Under the pieces are notes generated by a model. That model saw only the letters and a program-made list of their open reading frames with translations. It searched no databases and was not told where the DNA came from. From Agrobacterium larrymoorei (GTDB taxonomy: Bacteria > Pseudomonadota > Alphaproteobacteria > Rhizobiales > Rhizobiaceae), in assembly GCF_013322225.1 (NCBI RefSeq), contig NZ_JAAMFB010000012.1, forward strand, positions 1 to 64,000: DNA of 64,000 nucleotides, given 5' to 3'. Every line of letters begins with the position of its first letter. Positions within the stretch are counted from its first letter, which is position 1. Shown piece by piece: positions 38,746-47,684 of the stretch. A program made the translations under genes and the position numbers.

Positions 38746-40821
38746 TCAGGCTGCCTGCAACAGGATGAGGCTACGGCCTTCCAACGTGTAGTTCTGGGAG
38801 TTGGCGATGTGATTGCCGCTCACGCTTGGATCGGCAGTCGTCAGCTCCGTCGTCCAGCCATGTTCCACCTCGGGAAGCTTGAACTCGACATCACCGTCAT
38901 GGGGATTGAACAGGATGAGAACATCTCTCCATTCATCGCCATTCGCATCGGCGTCGCGCGTGAGGCGCAAACCGAGGGTGGTGCTACCAGCATCCTCCCA
39001 ATGTTCCTGGGTCTGCTCGCCACCGCCGGGGTTCAGCCAGCTGACATGCGTACCGTCGTGCCAGCTATCTCTGCGAAGGATCGAATGCTTCTGGCGGAGT
39101 TCTATCAGTCTCTGCGTGAAGTTGCGCAGAACCTCCGCACTCTCCGGCAGACCTTCCCAGTGAACCCAGCTGAGATCGCTATCCTGACAATAGCCGTTAT
39201 TGTTGCCCATCTGGCTTCGGCCGAACTCGTCACCCGCCAGGATCATCGGCGTACCATGCGACAGGAGAAGCGTTGCGAGGAAATTGCGTTTCTGGCGATC
39301 TCGGACATTGTTGATGCCTTCGTCGTCCGTCGGCCCTTCGACGCCGTAATTGTAGCTGCGATTATGGCTGTGACCATCCTTGTTGTCTTCGCCGTTCGCT
39401 TCATTGTGCTTTTCGTTGTAGGACACCAAGTCGTTGAGGGTGAAGCCGTCATGCGCGGTAATGAAGTTGACGCTTGCCCATGACTTGCGCCCACGCAAAT
39501 CATAAACATCACCGGAACCGAGAACACGTGCGGCGAAATCTCCAGCGGTGCCATCGTCACCCTTCCAGTATTCACGCACCGTATCGCGATACTTGTCGTT
39601 CCATTCTGCCCAACCGGGCGGGAAGCCGCCAACCTGGTATCCGCCGGGGCCAATGTCCCAAGGCTCACCGACCAGCTTCAGTCTGGAAAGAACCGGATCT
39701 TGCCCCACCGCATCGAAGAAGCCGCTGCGCTGATCGAAACCTTCCGGTTCACGGCCGAGAATTGTGCCAAGATCGAAGCGGAAGCCATCGATGTGCATTT
39801 CTTCTGCCCAATAGCGCAGGGAATCCGTCACCAGTTGGAGAACACGCGGATGAGAGGTGTTTACGGTGTTACCGGTGCCAGTATCGTTGATGTAGTAACG
39901 CGGCTCGCCGGGCATGGTGCGGTAATAGGAGAAATTGTCGATACCCTTGAAAGATAGGGTCGGTCCAAGCTCGTTTCCTTCCGCCGTATGATTATAGACC
40001 ACGTCCAGAATGACCTCGATACCAGCGTCGTGGAAGGACCGCACCATGTCGCGGAAACCCGCCATTTTGCGTGGGCCGTAATAGCGGGAAGCAGGCGCAA
40101 AGAAAGCAAGGGAGTTGTAGCCCCAGAAATTTTTCAGGCCCTTGTCCAGCAGATGGGAATCATCGGGGAAGTAATGGATGGGCAAAAGCTCGATTGACGT
40201 TATGCCGAGGCTTTTGACGTAAGATACGACATCCTTGTTGCCGAGACCCTCATATGTCCCCCTCAGTTCATCTGGCAAAGCGGGGTGAAGCTTGGTGAAG
40301 CCTTTGACATGGGTTTCATAGAAAATGGTTTTCGACCATGGAACACTGGGGCGCGTGTCGTTGACCCAGTCATAATCCTTGGGATCGATGACGCGGCACT
40401 TCGGCATTTTCGCCGCACTGTCAGCATCGTTGAAGGAAAGATCTTTTTCCTCACTGTCCAGAACATAACCGAACTGCTCGGAGCCCCATTCGATATCGCC
40501 GACGATCTCTCTTGCATAAGGATCGATTAGCAGTTTGTTGGGATTGAAACGATGGCCATTCTCCGGGTCGTAGGGCCCGTGGACACGATATCCGTACAGC
40601 GCGCCGGGCTTGAGACCGGGAATATAGCCGTGCCAGATTTCATTGGTAAACTCAGGAAGCGTGATGCGTTCGACTTCGGTTTTGCCGTCCTCGTCGAAAA
40701 GGCAAAGCTCGACCCTTTCCGCGCAGGCGCTGAAGAGCGCGAAATTTACGCCGTCGCCATCGTAATTGGCGCCGAGGCGCGTGAAATCGCCGGGTTGAAT
40801 GCTGGAACCAAACTTTGCCAT
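38746..40821 (-). CDS. glgX: Glycogen debranching enzyme GlgX
   Basis: GH13-family isoamylase of 691 residues that removes short side chains from glycogen during breakdown. The N-terminal CBM48-like domain (LGANYDGDGVNFALFSACAE) precedes the barrel. Catalytic motifs are IEVILDVVYNHTAEG near 270, MHIDGFRFDLGTILGRE near 340 (nucleophile Asp), LVGEPWDIGPGGYQVGGF near 385 (acid/base Glu), and FITAHDGFTLNDLVSYNEKH near 455. AGAGG precedes the ATG. The rest of the glg genes are not in this window. Confidence 0.95.
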   Translation of the reverse strand: MAKFGSSIQPGDFTRLGANYDGDGVNFALFSACAERVELCLFDEDGKTEVERITLPEFTNEIWHGYIPGLKPGALYGYRVHGPYDPENGHRFNPNKLLIDPYAREIVGDIEWGSEQFGYVLDSEEKDLSFNDADSAAKMPKCRVIDPKDYDWVNDTRPSVPWSKTIFYETHVKGFTKLHPALPDELRGTYEGLGNKDVVSYVKSLGITSIELLPIHYFPDDSHLLDKGLKNFWGYNSLAFFAPASRYYGPRKMAGFRDMVRSFHDAGIEVILDVVYNHTAEGNELGPTLSFKGIDNFSYYRTMPGEPRYYINDTGTGNTVNTSHPRVLQLVTDSLRYWAEEMHIDGFRFDLGTILGREPEGFDQRSGFFDAVGQDPVLSRLKLVGEPWDIGPGGYQVGGFPPGWAEWNDKYRDTVREYWKGDDGTAGDFAARVLGSGDVYDLRGRKSWASVNFITAHDGFTLNDLVSYNEKHNEANGEDNKDGHSHNRSYNYGVEGPTDDEGINNVRDRQKRNFLATLLLSHGTPMILAGDEFGRSQMGNNNGYCQDSDLSWVHWEGLPESAEVLRNFTQRLIELRQKHSILRRDSWHDGTHVSWLNPGGGEQTQEHWEDAGSTTLGLRLTRDADANGDEWRDVLILFNPHDGDVEFKLPEVEHGWTTELTTADPSVSGNHIANSQNYTLEGRSLILLQAA

Positions 40822-40941
40822 GGGTTTCCTCTTGCTGAAGTGACCCCCTGAAACTGGCTTATCATCCCGTTTGTTCCGCAGCGCAAAAAAATGGCCCGCC
40901 GAGCTGTGCAGCGAGCCATTATCGATGTGTTTTCAGCGTGA

Positions 40942-41160
40942 TTACTTGCGGACAATCCGCATGCGCTTGTTGTCTGTGGTCGGCCATCCAATATCCTTCA
41001 ATGTGTCAGCAGGCAAAGCTTCGAGCGCCCGCATTGTTTGCCTACGCTTCCAGGAACTATGGATGCTCTGCGCAAGACCCATAACGGGTGCTAACAGGTT
41101 CAGAACTAGGGGTTGGCCTTGAGAATTTCTTCTGCCTGAATTTCGGGTGATGGTGGTCAT
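40942..41160 (-). CDS. DUF1127 small protein
   Basis: A 72-residue protein with the C-terminal DUF1127 (YjiS-like) motif: RQTMRALEALPADTLKDIGW, then a basic end. In Agrobacterium and Brucella, small DUF1127 proteins take part in RNA turnover and in phosphate, carbon or stress responses, and some are under direct control of the LysR regulator VtlR. The AAGGAG site 7 bases before the ATG is excellent, so strong expression is expected. An LsrB/VtlR-like gene lies divergently 239 bases away. Confidence 0.88.
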   Translation of the reverse strand: MTTITRNSGRRNSQGQPLVLNLLAPVMGLAQSIHSSWKRRQTMRALEALPADTLKDIGWPTTDNKRMRIVRK

Positions 41161-41399
41161 TTCACACTCCTTGGTGCTTCATGTCCATTTGCGGACGGTA
41201 ATAATGTGCGTCCTTACATTTCATCAATCAATCGAATGAGAATTATATCACTCATGATTTATGGTGATGTATTTCCTCTTCGATTACATCTGAATGTAAG
41301 GCGTTTCCCTTTCACGCTTATGACAGTGAACCTGTGTTGACTTTCAATCAAATGAAATGATATCGATGTATCGTTCAAAAAAATTGAAGGCGTCTCGTC
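41161..41399. promoter_or_regulatory. Divergent control region between the DUF1127 gene and the LysR gene
   Basis: A/T-rich region with several ATCA/TGAT-type inverted repeats, such as ATCACTCATGATTTATGGTGAT near 41250, and TTCAATCAAATGAAAT near 41343. LysR regulators usually bind such dyads in the shared promoter of divergent genes. I cannot define the exact box. Confidence 0.4.
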
Positions 41400-42302
41400 A
41401 TGACAATTTCATTCCGGCAGCCATTGCCACTTCTCGACAATGATATCTTGAGGACATTCGTCGCCATTGCCGAAACCGGCAATTTCTCCACGGCTGCGGA
41501 GGTTGTCTTCCGAACGCCCTCTGCGGTTTCAATGCAGATTAAGAAGCTCGAAGAGCAGCTTAAGACGACCTTGTTTCTCCGTGATGCTCGTTCCGTTACG
41601 CTCACCGCTCACGGTGAAATTTTGCTGACCTATGCCCGACGAATGATCGCGCTTTCGAACGAGGCGGTGTCGCGCTTCGTCATGCCGGAGCTTTCCGGCG
41701 TCGTGCGGCTTGGTGCGCCAGAGGATATCGGCGAGCGCGGACTGCTGCCGGGTATTCTCAAGCGCTTTGCCGAAGCTTTTCCGGCAATCATGGTGGATGT
41801 CACTATCGATTCAAGCAGCAATCTCTACCGTCGCATGGACGAGCAGCGGCTCGACCTTGCATTGGTGAACTGTGCTGCCCATCCTTTGCGGGATACTGGC
41901 GAGGTGTTGATGCGCGAGCGTCTTGTCTGGGCGGGTGCCAAATGCGGGACGGCGCATTTGCGCGATCCGTTACCGATCTCGATCTGGGAAGACGGGTGCA
42001 TCTGGCGCTCTGAGGCGATCAATTCGCTGGAGCAGCGTAGCCGTCGCTACCGCGTCGCCTATCTTAGCGGGCATACGATGGCGCAACGTGCGGCAATCGA
42101 AGCCGACTTGGCTATTGCACCACTGCCGAGGTCTTACGTGCAGAACGACATGGTCATATTGGGTGAGAAGGAAGGGCTGCCGGAGCTTGGCTGCTTCGAT
42201 ATTCGCCTCATCACCGGCGAAAAATCTTCCCGGCCTGTGGAGGCTGTTGCGGATAGTATCCGGAACGCTTTTCGCGATATCGCCCAGCCGGTTGCGGCAT
42301 GA
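41400..42302 (+). CDS. LysR-family regulator, LsrB/VtlR-like
   Basis: A 300-residue regulator. The winged helix-turn-helix at about residues 10-70 (LDNDILRTFVAIAETGNFST, then RTPSAVSMQIKKLEEQL) and the following LFLRDARSVTLTAHGEILL are very like LsrB of Sinorhizobium and VtlR of Brucella and Agrobacterium. The remainder is the substrate-binding-like co-inducer domain. Since the true LsrB/VtlR gene is, from memory, at another place in Agrobacterium chromosomes, this may be a paralogue. Position next to a DUF1127 gene suggests that gene as a target. Confidence 0.88.
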   Translation: MTISFRQPLPLLDNDILRTFVAIAETGNFSTAAEVVFRTPSAVSMQIKKLEEQLKTTLFLRDARSVTLTAHGEILLTYARRMIALSNEAVSRFVMPELSGVVRLGAPEDIGERGLLPGILKRFAEAFPAIMVDVTIDSSSNLYRRMDEQRLDLALVNCAAHPLRDTGEVLMRERLVWAGAKCGTAHLRDPLPISIWEDGCIWRSEAINSLEQRSRRYRVAYLSGHTMAQRAAIEADLAIAPLPRSYVQNDMVILGEKEGLPELGCFDIRLITGEKSSRPVEAVADSIRNAFRDIAQPVAA

Positions 42303-42405
42303 TCACAGTTTTTTGAAACTGGCTGGAACCGGACGCGTATTTCTGCGTTCCTGAAGTGCATTTTTGGATCGTGTCTGCTTCGGCAGACTTTCGGGGAGTA
42401 TAAGC

Positions 42406-42567
42406 ATGACCACACGCGCATTCGCAACCACCGCCGCAATTCTGATGACCGTCGCTGCCCTCAGCTCCTGCGGCAACACCATCCGCGGCATGGGCCGTGA
42501 CACTGCAAACGCAGTGGACGCAACACAGGATGCTGGCCGCAACGTGGACCGCGCTGCGCGTCGCTAA
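42406..42567 (+). CDS. Entericidin-family lipoprotein
   Basis: A 53-residue lipoprotein precursor: short signal with lipobox LSSC at about residues 19-22 and the entericidin tail NTIRGMGRDTANAVDATQD. Entericidins are small membrane lipoproteins, in E. coli an antidote/toxin pair, but in rhizobia single copies of unknown role are common. GGGGAG precedes the ATG at 42406. A strong terminator follows. Confidence 0.85.
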   Translation: MTTRAFATTAAILMTVAALSSCGNTIRGMGRDTANAVDATQDAGRNVDRAARR

Positions 42568-42589
42568 TCCCATCTTTCACGACTTGAAA

Positions 42590-42618
42590 ATGCCAGCGAC
42601 TGTCGCTGGCATTTTTGC
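42590..42618 (+). terminator. Rho-independent terminator of the entericidin gene
   Basis: Arms ATGCCAGCGA and TCGCTGGCAT with a short loop, followed by TTTTTGCTTTTT. Confidence 0.9.
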
Positions 42619-42730
42619 TTTTTAGATGCTTGATTTTGTGCCTTTGACCGCATTCGGTCATATTCTCGTCCGCCTCGAAAGCCTATCGCTCTTGTCCGTT
42701 ACGCAAGATGATTCTCAGGTGGGATGAGGG

Positions 42731-43486
42731 ATGATGAAACGGTTCTTAGGATATTTTCTGTCGCTTCTCTGTTCCACGACTGCGGTCAGCGCAGAACTTC
42801 CGTCCTATTGCCGTGAGATCGATCATTCTGGTGGCAAATATACGGTCTGCAGCTTCGATCCCCGCAAAAACAAAATCAGGCTTTACCATCACGACTACAT
42901 AACCGGTGTGCCCTACGGGTCATTCGCTGCGCTCTCAACTGCTCTCTGGCGGCAGCACAGTTTCATCGTCTTTGCCATGAATGGCGGTATGTATCACCGT
43001 GACCTGTCGCCGGTCGGTCTTTATATCGACCACGCAACAGAGAAGACGCAGATCAGCACCGGCGGCGGGTGGGGCAATTTCCATATGCAGCCAAATGGGG
43101 TTTTCTTTCTGGATGGCGAGGCCGCCGGAGTGCTGGAAACCAGCGCTTATCTCAACGCAAATCTGAAGCCGGACTTCGCTACGCAATCAGGTCCGATGCT
43201 GGTTATCGACGGCAAGCTGCATCCGCGTTTTCTCGAAGACAGTGACAGTTTCAAAAGGCGTAACGGCGTCGGCGTTTCGAGCGACGGCATGGTTCACTTC
43301 GCGATTTCGGAAAACCCTGTGCGTTTCTATGATTTTGCCACGCTTTTCCGCGACGAACTCCATGCACCCAACGCTCTTTATCTCGATGGTACGATTTCCA
43401 GCGTCGATATCCCTGCCATCAACAGACGCGACGACCTGTTCCCCATGGGACCGATCATCGCAGTTGTGGATAGCGTGCCAGATTGA
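42731..43486 (+). CDS. Phosphodiester glycosidase family protein (NAGPA domain)
   Basis: A 251-residue exported protein with a signal peptide of about 21 residues (ending AVSA). The NAGPA domain (formerly DUF2233) is shown by FIVFAMNGGMYHRDLSPVGL near residue 78, HMQPNGVFFLDGEAAG near 118, and NALYLDGTISSVDIP near 215. Family members cleave sugar-phosphodiester bonds; the substrate here, perhaps an envelope glycan, is unknown. GGGATGAGGG precedes the ATG. Confidence 0.85.
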   Translation: MMKRFLGYFLSLLCSTTAVSAELPSYCREIDHSGGKYTVCSFDPRKNKIRLYHHDYITGVPYGSFAALSTALWRQHSFIVFAMNGGMYHRDLSPVGLYIDHATEKTQISTGGGWGNFHMQPNGVFFLDGEAAGVLETSAYLNANLKPDFATQSGPMLVIDGKLHPRFLEDSDSFKRRNGVGVSSDGMVHFAISENPVRFYDFATLFRDELHAPNALYLDGTISSVDIPAINRRDDLFPMGPIIAVVDSVPD

Positions 43487-43495
43487 GCGCGCTAT

Positions 43496-43849
43496 CTACA
43501 GCGGAGATTTTGGGTAGGCTTTTTCCAGGCCGCCAGATTTTGTAACGCCCGCCTTGAAGGCGGCGAAAGCTGGATGCTGGCTGCTCCTGGTCGCCTCATG
43601 GAGACGGATCTGAATCCGGGCAGGGGCGTTGTCGCCGAACCACTGGCCGCATTTCTCGAGCTTCAACGTGTTGAGAAAGCGCGATTGCGTTTGCTGATCC
43701 AGAAACAGATGCAAGCCTTCCAGCAGGTTCTCGTCTTGGAGCGCGTTTTCCATCAGCAATTTAAGCCATGCCTGGTCGTCCTCGCCGAAAGCGCCGATCT
43801 TGGAAGCGACCGTGTTCCGGTCTGGAAAAGAGGATGAATTCGCCTGCAT
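43496..43849 (-). CDS. Conserved-looking small protein of unknown function
   Basis: A 117-residue soluble protein, acidic in the first half (KIGAFGEDDQAWLKLLMENA) and with basic C-terminal segments (KAGVTKSGGLEKAYPKSPL). No domain is recognised and no signal peptide or membrane helix is seen. GAGG precedes the ATG at good spacing, and codon use is like that of neighbours, so I believe it is a real gene. A hairpin AAGAGGT/ACCTCTT lies about 80 bases upstream. Confidence 0.6.
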   Translation of the reverse strand: MQANSSSFPDRNTVASKIGAFGEDDQAWLKLLMENALQDENLLEGLHLFLDQQTQSRFLNTLKLEKCGQWFGDNAPARIQIRLHEATRSSQHPAFAAFKAGVTKSGGLEKAYPKSPL

Positions 43850-44180
43850 GATTCCTCACCGCAAATGTTTGTTTCGGCCCGGATAATCCAGACTTCAACC
43901 GGTTTCAAGTGATGGGTGCTGACCTCGGTAAGAGGTTCAAAATCGACCTCTTTACACTTTAGTCGAAATTAAGACGGTCTCGTGTGGAGGGTTGTTTCAA
44001 AATGGGTCGATAACCTATTGTTTTTTCGAGTACCTATGCAATGCGCGTATGGCAGATGATAGAATTCGCCTTGCTTTAGCCGCTTTTTGCAATTGCGTTC
44101 GTCACGCATTTTTAATAAATACTCCCGCCAACGGAGCGAGCGATAAGAGCCGCCCGGAGAGTGAACACGCTGGAGTAATC
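43850..44180. other. Intergenic region with one hairpin
   Basis: No gene is supported in these 331 bases. The main structure is a hairpin with arms AAGAGGT (43930-43936) and ACCTCTT (43946-43952), upstream of the unknown gene on the reverse strand. The right part must hold the promoter and leader of the 33-residue membrane peptide. Confidence 0.4.
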
Positions 44181-44282
44181 ATGGAAGAAACTGCACAGAA
44201 ATCCTGCTGGGGCGTAACGTTACGTGCACTTGCAGGCTTTGCCGCTTTTCTCGCATTGACCTATATTTTTGGCACGCCGTAA
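44181..44282 (+). CDS. 33-residue single-pass membrane peptide
   Basis: A very small gene: ATG at 44181 with CTGGAG in front, encoding a peptide that begins MEETAQKSCWGVTLRAL and ends with a hydrophobic helix (GFAAFLALTYIF). A strong terminator starts 31 bases after the stop, so it seems to be a complete transcription unit of its own. A longer frame in the same phase from 43992 lacks coding character. The function is unknown; a regulatory or stress peptide of the inner membrane is possible. Confidence 0.6.
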   Translation: MEETAQKSCWGVTLRALAGFAAFLALTYIFGTP

Positions 44283-44312
44283 GCATCTCTCTTACAGAAG
44301 TTTCAGGCAAGA

Positions 44313-44350
44313 CAGCACGGTCTCTCCCAAGAGCCGTGCTGCTTTCGTTT
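44313..44350 (+). terminator. Rho-independent terminator after the membrane peptide gene
   Basis: Arms AGCACGG and CCGTGCT with a loop of about 13 bases, followed by GCTTTCGTTTT. Confidence 0.75.
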
Positions 44351-44467
44351 TACCGATGCGAAACGCCATGTCGCAGCCGGGGAAGTTTCTGCCCCTTTTT
44401 GATATGGCTGGCTTTGCGCGGTTCGGATAGACTGACTCGATAAGTCTATACATAGGGCAGGCCACAC

Positions 44468-45871
44468 ATGTTTCTTTCGGTTTTCGATGTTTTCAAGATC
44501 GGTATCGGTCCATCCAGTTCGCATACGATGGGGCCGATGTCGGCGGCGAACCGTTTTCTGGAAACGATCCTTTCCGATGACTGGCCACGACCTACCGGCG
44601 CAACCGTCTCGACGATCAAGGTCAGCCTGCATGGCTCGCTTGCGTTCACCGGCATTGGCCATGGTTCAGGTCGTGCGGTGGTGCTCGGCTTGACGGGTGA
44701 ACGACCAGACTGCGTCGATCCCGACGCGATGGATGGTATCATTGCTGAAGTGGAGGCCAAGGGGCTCGTTACGCCGCCGGGGCATTCGTCTTACGTGTTT
44801 CGCCCGGCGGAAGACCTCGTGTTCGACAAGAAGAACCCGTTGCCCGGTCACGCCAACGGCATGACATTCTCGGCCTATGATAATCAGGGCCGCATGCTGC
44901 TGAAGCGTATCTACTATTCCGTCGGCGGCGGTTTTGTCGTTACCGATACGGAACTGGATTCCATGCGTCAGCGCGGCAAGACCGTCGATAATGGGCCGAA
45001 GGTACCCTATCCCTTCGCATCGGCCAAGGAGATGCTGGATATGGCCGAACGTTCCGGCCGCACCATTGCGCAGATGAAACGTGCCAACGAAGAAACCGTA
45101 ATCAGTCGCGATGAACTGAACAACCGCCTCGACCAGATCTGGGAGGCCATGAACGGCTGTATCGAACGCGGCCTCAAGGGTGAGGGCATCATGCCCGGCG
45201 GTCTCAAGGTCCGCCGTCGTGCGCGTTCAATTCATGAAAAGCTGAATGCGGAATGGCGCAGCAATCGCCTCAATCCGGTTCTCGCCAACGACTGGCTAAG
45301 CGTTTACGCCATGGCTGTGAACGAGGAGAACGCAGCTGGTGGCCGGGTTGTGACGGCGCCGACCAATGGCGCGGCGGGGGTCGTCCCCGCTACAGTCCGT
45401 TATTTCCGCCACTTCCATGAAGATGCATCTGTCGATGACATCCGCGATTTCCTTCTGACGGCAGCTGCCATTGGCGGCATCATCAAGCACAATGCGTCGA
45501 TTTCCGGCGCAGAAGTCGGCTGTCAGGGCGAGGTTGGGTCCGCAGCGGCAATGGCCGCAGCAGGTCTCGCAGCCGTGATGGGCGGTTCTCCGGCCCAGAT
45601 CGAGAACGCAGCGGAAATTGCGCTGGAACATCATCTGGGCATGACGTGCGATCCTGTCGCCGGTCTCGTTCAGGTGCCTTGCATCGAGCGTAACGCACTC
45701 GGTGCTGTGAAAGCCGTGACCGCAGCCTCGCTGGCGTTGAAGGGCGATGGTGAGCATTTCGTGCCGCTGGACGCCTGTATCGAAACCATGCGTCAGACCG
45801 GTAACGACATGAGCGAGAAATACAAGGAAACCTCCACCGGCGGCCTTGCAGTCAATGTCGTGGAATGTTGA
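44468..45871 (+). CDS. sdaA: L-serine ammonia-lyase (L-serine dehydratase)
   Basis: A 467-residue single-chain [4Fe-4S] enzyme turning L-serine into pyruvate and ammonia. The beta part is N-terminal ([20 protein letters not shown] near residue 8), and the alpha part carries the cluster Cys residues in [17 protein letters not shown] near 345, [18 protein letters not shown] near 386, and at the C-terminus (NVVEC). Length and motifs are normal. The ATG at 44468 has only a modest AGG ribosome site. Confidence 0.95.
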   Translation: MFLSVFDVFKIGIGPSSSHTMGPMSAANRFLETILSDDWPRPTGATVSTIKVSLHGSLAFTGIGHGSGRAVVLGLTGERPDCVDPDAMDGIIAEVEAKGLVTPPGHSSYVFRPAEDLVFDKKNPLPGHANGMTFSAYDNQGRMLLKRIYYSVGGGFVVTDTELDSMRQRGKTVDNGPKVPYPFASAKEMLDMAERSGRTIAQMKRANEETVISRDELNNRLDQIWEAMNGCIERGLKGEGIMPGGLKVRRRARSIHEKLNAEWRSNRLNPVLANDWLSVYAMAVNEENAAGGRVVTAPTNGAAGVVPATVRYFRHFHEDASVDDIRDFLLTAAAIGGIIKHNASISGAEVGCQGEVGSAAAMAAAGLAAVMGGSPAQIENAAEIALEHHLGMTCDPVAGLVQVPCIERNALGAVKAVTAASLALKGDGEHFVPLDACIETMRQTGNDMSEKYKETSTGGLAVNVVEC

Positions 45872-45935
45872 TGTCTCGGTCAGCTAGCCAAGATGAAGTT
45901 CTTGACGTGTTGTCCAAAACGGCATTGATAGCGCC

Positions 45936-46370
45936 ATGGCATTACATCTGATCAAGCTTTGCGTTGGCGCAGACTGCATCGAGGATTTGCGCGACTGGGT
46001 TTCCCAGCGGTCTCTGTCTGCGATTGCGGCGGGGCTGGAGCCGCACAGCGTTCACACCACGCGCATGTTACCGAAACGAGGAGACGAGCTGCTCGATGGC
46101 GGCTCGCTCTACTGGGTTATCAAAGGCCAGGTGCAGGCGCGGCAGAAACTGCTCGACATTCGCTCTTTTACTGGTGGTGACGGAATAACCCGTTGCGATC
46201 TGGTGTTGGGGCCTGAGGTCATTGAGACCTCTCCGGCACCGAAACGGCCGTTTCAGGGATGGCGCTATCTGAAAGACGATGAGGCTCCCCGTGATCTCGA
46301 CGGGTTTGATCTTTCCGATGATATGCCGTCAGACCTTCGCCGGGAGCTGGCCGAACTCGGTCTGCTTTGA
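45936..46370 (+). CDS. DUF1489-family protein
   Basis: A 144-residue soluble protein of an alphaproteobacteria-specific family. The start MALHLIKLCVGADCIEDL, the middle GSLYWVIKGQVQARQKLL and the end KRPFQGWRYLKDDEAPRDL match the conserved pattern. Function is unknown. It follows sdaA by 64 bases on the same strand and may be co-transcribed. Confidence 0.88.
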   Translation: MALHLIKLCVGADCIEDLRDWVSQRSLSAIAAGLEPHSVHTTRMLPKRGDELLDGGSLYWVIKGQVQARQKLLDIRSFTGGDGITRCDLVLGPEVIETSPAPKRPFQGWRYLKDDEAPRDLDGFDLSDDMPSDLRRELAELGLL

Positions 46371-46400
46371 CGTTTCTCGCAAAGCCTCGATAACACATGA

Positions 46401-46431
46401 AAAAGCCGGTTCCGGGGGCAACGGAACCGGC
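46401..46431 (-). terminator. Rho-independent terminator of the transglutaminase-like gene
   Basis: On the reverse strand GCCGGTTCC pairs with GGAACCGGC, followed by TTTTTC. It lies about 100 bases after the stop of that gene and could also slow transcripts from the other side. Confidence 0.75.
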
Positions 46432-46534
46432 ACTCGGCACGGTCTTAAACGGGGTGTAGACCGGCCTTGAGTTTGGCTTGGCTGTTCACATGTCGCTACG
46501 CAGAAACAGTGCGTGTTTTGCGCGGCAGCATGGC

Positions 46535-47143
46535 TTAATTGATACCGGCAACTGCGTTGACGTTACGGCCATCCTGAATTTTCACCCAGCGTCCGGGATT
46601 GTTGGAGTCCTGGCGCTTGAGGTAAGTGTATTCGGTCTCGGCCCAATCCATCACCTTGTTGCGAAGATTATCCAGAATGAAGTCGCCGCGATCGGTCCGC
46701 ACCGTCAGCACGGCATGGCCGGAGCCATTCGGCTGAAGAACGACGGTGATCAGAAGGTTGGATGCGGAGAAGCCCTGGCTCATCAGCATCTTGCGCTTCA
46801 ACAGCACGAAGTCTTCACAGTCGCCGACTGTCGTTGGGTAAGCCCAACGTTCTTCAACACCGTAGATTTCCATGTCGGTCATCGGCGTAATCGTCGTGTT
46901 GACGGTGTAATTCACATCAAGAATCGCCTGCCACTTTTCCTGCGTCAACTTGATCGGACCCATGTCCACTGACGTTGGCTGGCACTCGCTCTGATAGGTC
47001 TGGCAGAATTCATAGTGACCAATCGGCGGATTTGCCTTGCCCATGATGCGCATTGCTGCGGCTGGAGATGCTTCTGCCTGTGTCGCAAATGCCCCTGCGA
47101 CCAAAGCTGCAATCATAAGTCCGAAACGGCTGTACTTTTTCAT
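46535..47143 (-). CDS. Transglutaminase-like cysteine peptidase (BTLCP family)
   Basis: A 202-residue exported protein with a signal peptide ending near FATQAEA (residue 25). The catalytic triad is visible: Cys in TTVGDCEDFVLLKRKML near residue 109, His in NGSGHAVLTVRT near 143, and Asp in FILDNLRNK near 157. BTLCPs are periplasmic proteases; one member, LapG, cleaves adhesins under c-di-GMP control. No lapD-like gene is adjacent, so this role cannot be assumed. GGGGAG precedes the ATG. Confidence 0.9.
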   Translation of the reverse strand: MKKYSRFGLMIAALVAGAFATQAEASPAAAMRIMGKANPPIGHYEFCQTYQSECQPTSVDMGPIKLTQEKWQAILDVNYTVNTTITPMTDMEIYGVEERWAYPTTVGDCEDFVLLKRKMLMSQGFSASNLLITVVLQPNGSGHAVLTVRTDRGDFILDNLRNKVMDWAETEYTYLKRQDSNNPGRWVKIQDGRNVNAVAGIN

Positions 47144-47632
47144 TTGTTGTCTCCCCGTCGTTGGAAAGACAATGCCAGCTAGTTTTTGATCGCCCGCAAA
47201 TAACGGTGGTCAAATTCGAGCTTAAATTTAGAAAAAACAACGGTTTATTTGAACTGTATTTGAGAGGAATTTGATTCAAATTTGATCGAATTCATTATGC
47301 TCACCCTGTGGGATTTTGCGCTATATGATTGATTTTATAGGGTTATCATATGCTGTTGGTAAACGGCTTCAGTGTTTTTCTTATCGAGGTCCGCATTTAA
47401 ACTATTCTTTGACTATACTTTTAACACTCAAAACGGCTTGAAATGAGCTGAAATAAGCCAAAATCACCTCATGATTGTGCGAGAAAATTCGATTTCAACC
47501 GGTTTTCAGCCATTTTTTTCTGAAATTTTTTCGTTTTCCCACAATGAAACAGGTAAAAAAGGTCTGCTCAGGAGTTCGATTGGCCAATTCGGATGTAAGC
47601 AAGCGCTCTTAAAAAGGGAAGGCAGCATGAAA
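47144..47632. other. Long A/T-rich intergenic region
   Basis: About 490 bases much richer in A and T than the rest of the window. I see no family match; an open frame from 47471 has no ribosome site and odd composition. Short structures include GGCTT/AAGCC around 47435-47460. The region may hold the promoter of the transglutaminase-like gene, a small RNA, or the relic of a lost gene. Confidence 0.4.
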
Positions 47633-47662
47633 AAACCGGCTAACGCGAGGCGTTGCCGGTTT
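47633..47662 (-). terminator. Rho-independent terminator of the PilZ gene
   Basis: Read on the reverse strand, AAACCGGCAACG pairs with CGTTAGCCGGTTT, followed by TTTC; it lies 23 bases after the stop of the PilZ gene. Confidence 0.8.
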
Positions 47663-47684
47663 AAAGGTGGAGGTTATTTTTCAA

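Noticed and set aside
44150-44470. Serine- or glycine-sensing riboswitch before sdaA
   Set aside because: The region is taken by a small gene and its terminator, and no tandem glycine-riboswitch pattern is visible.
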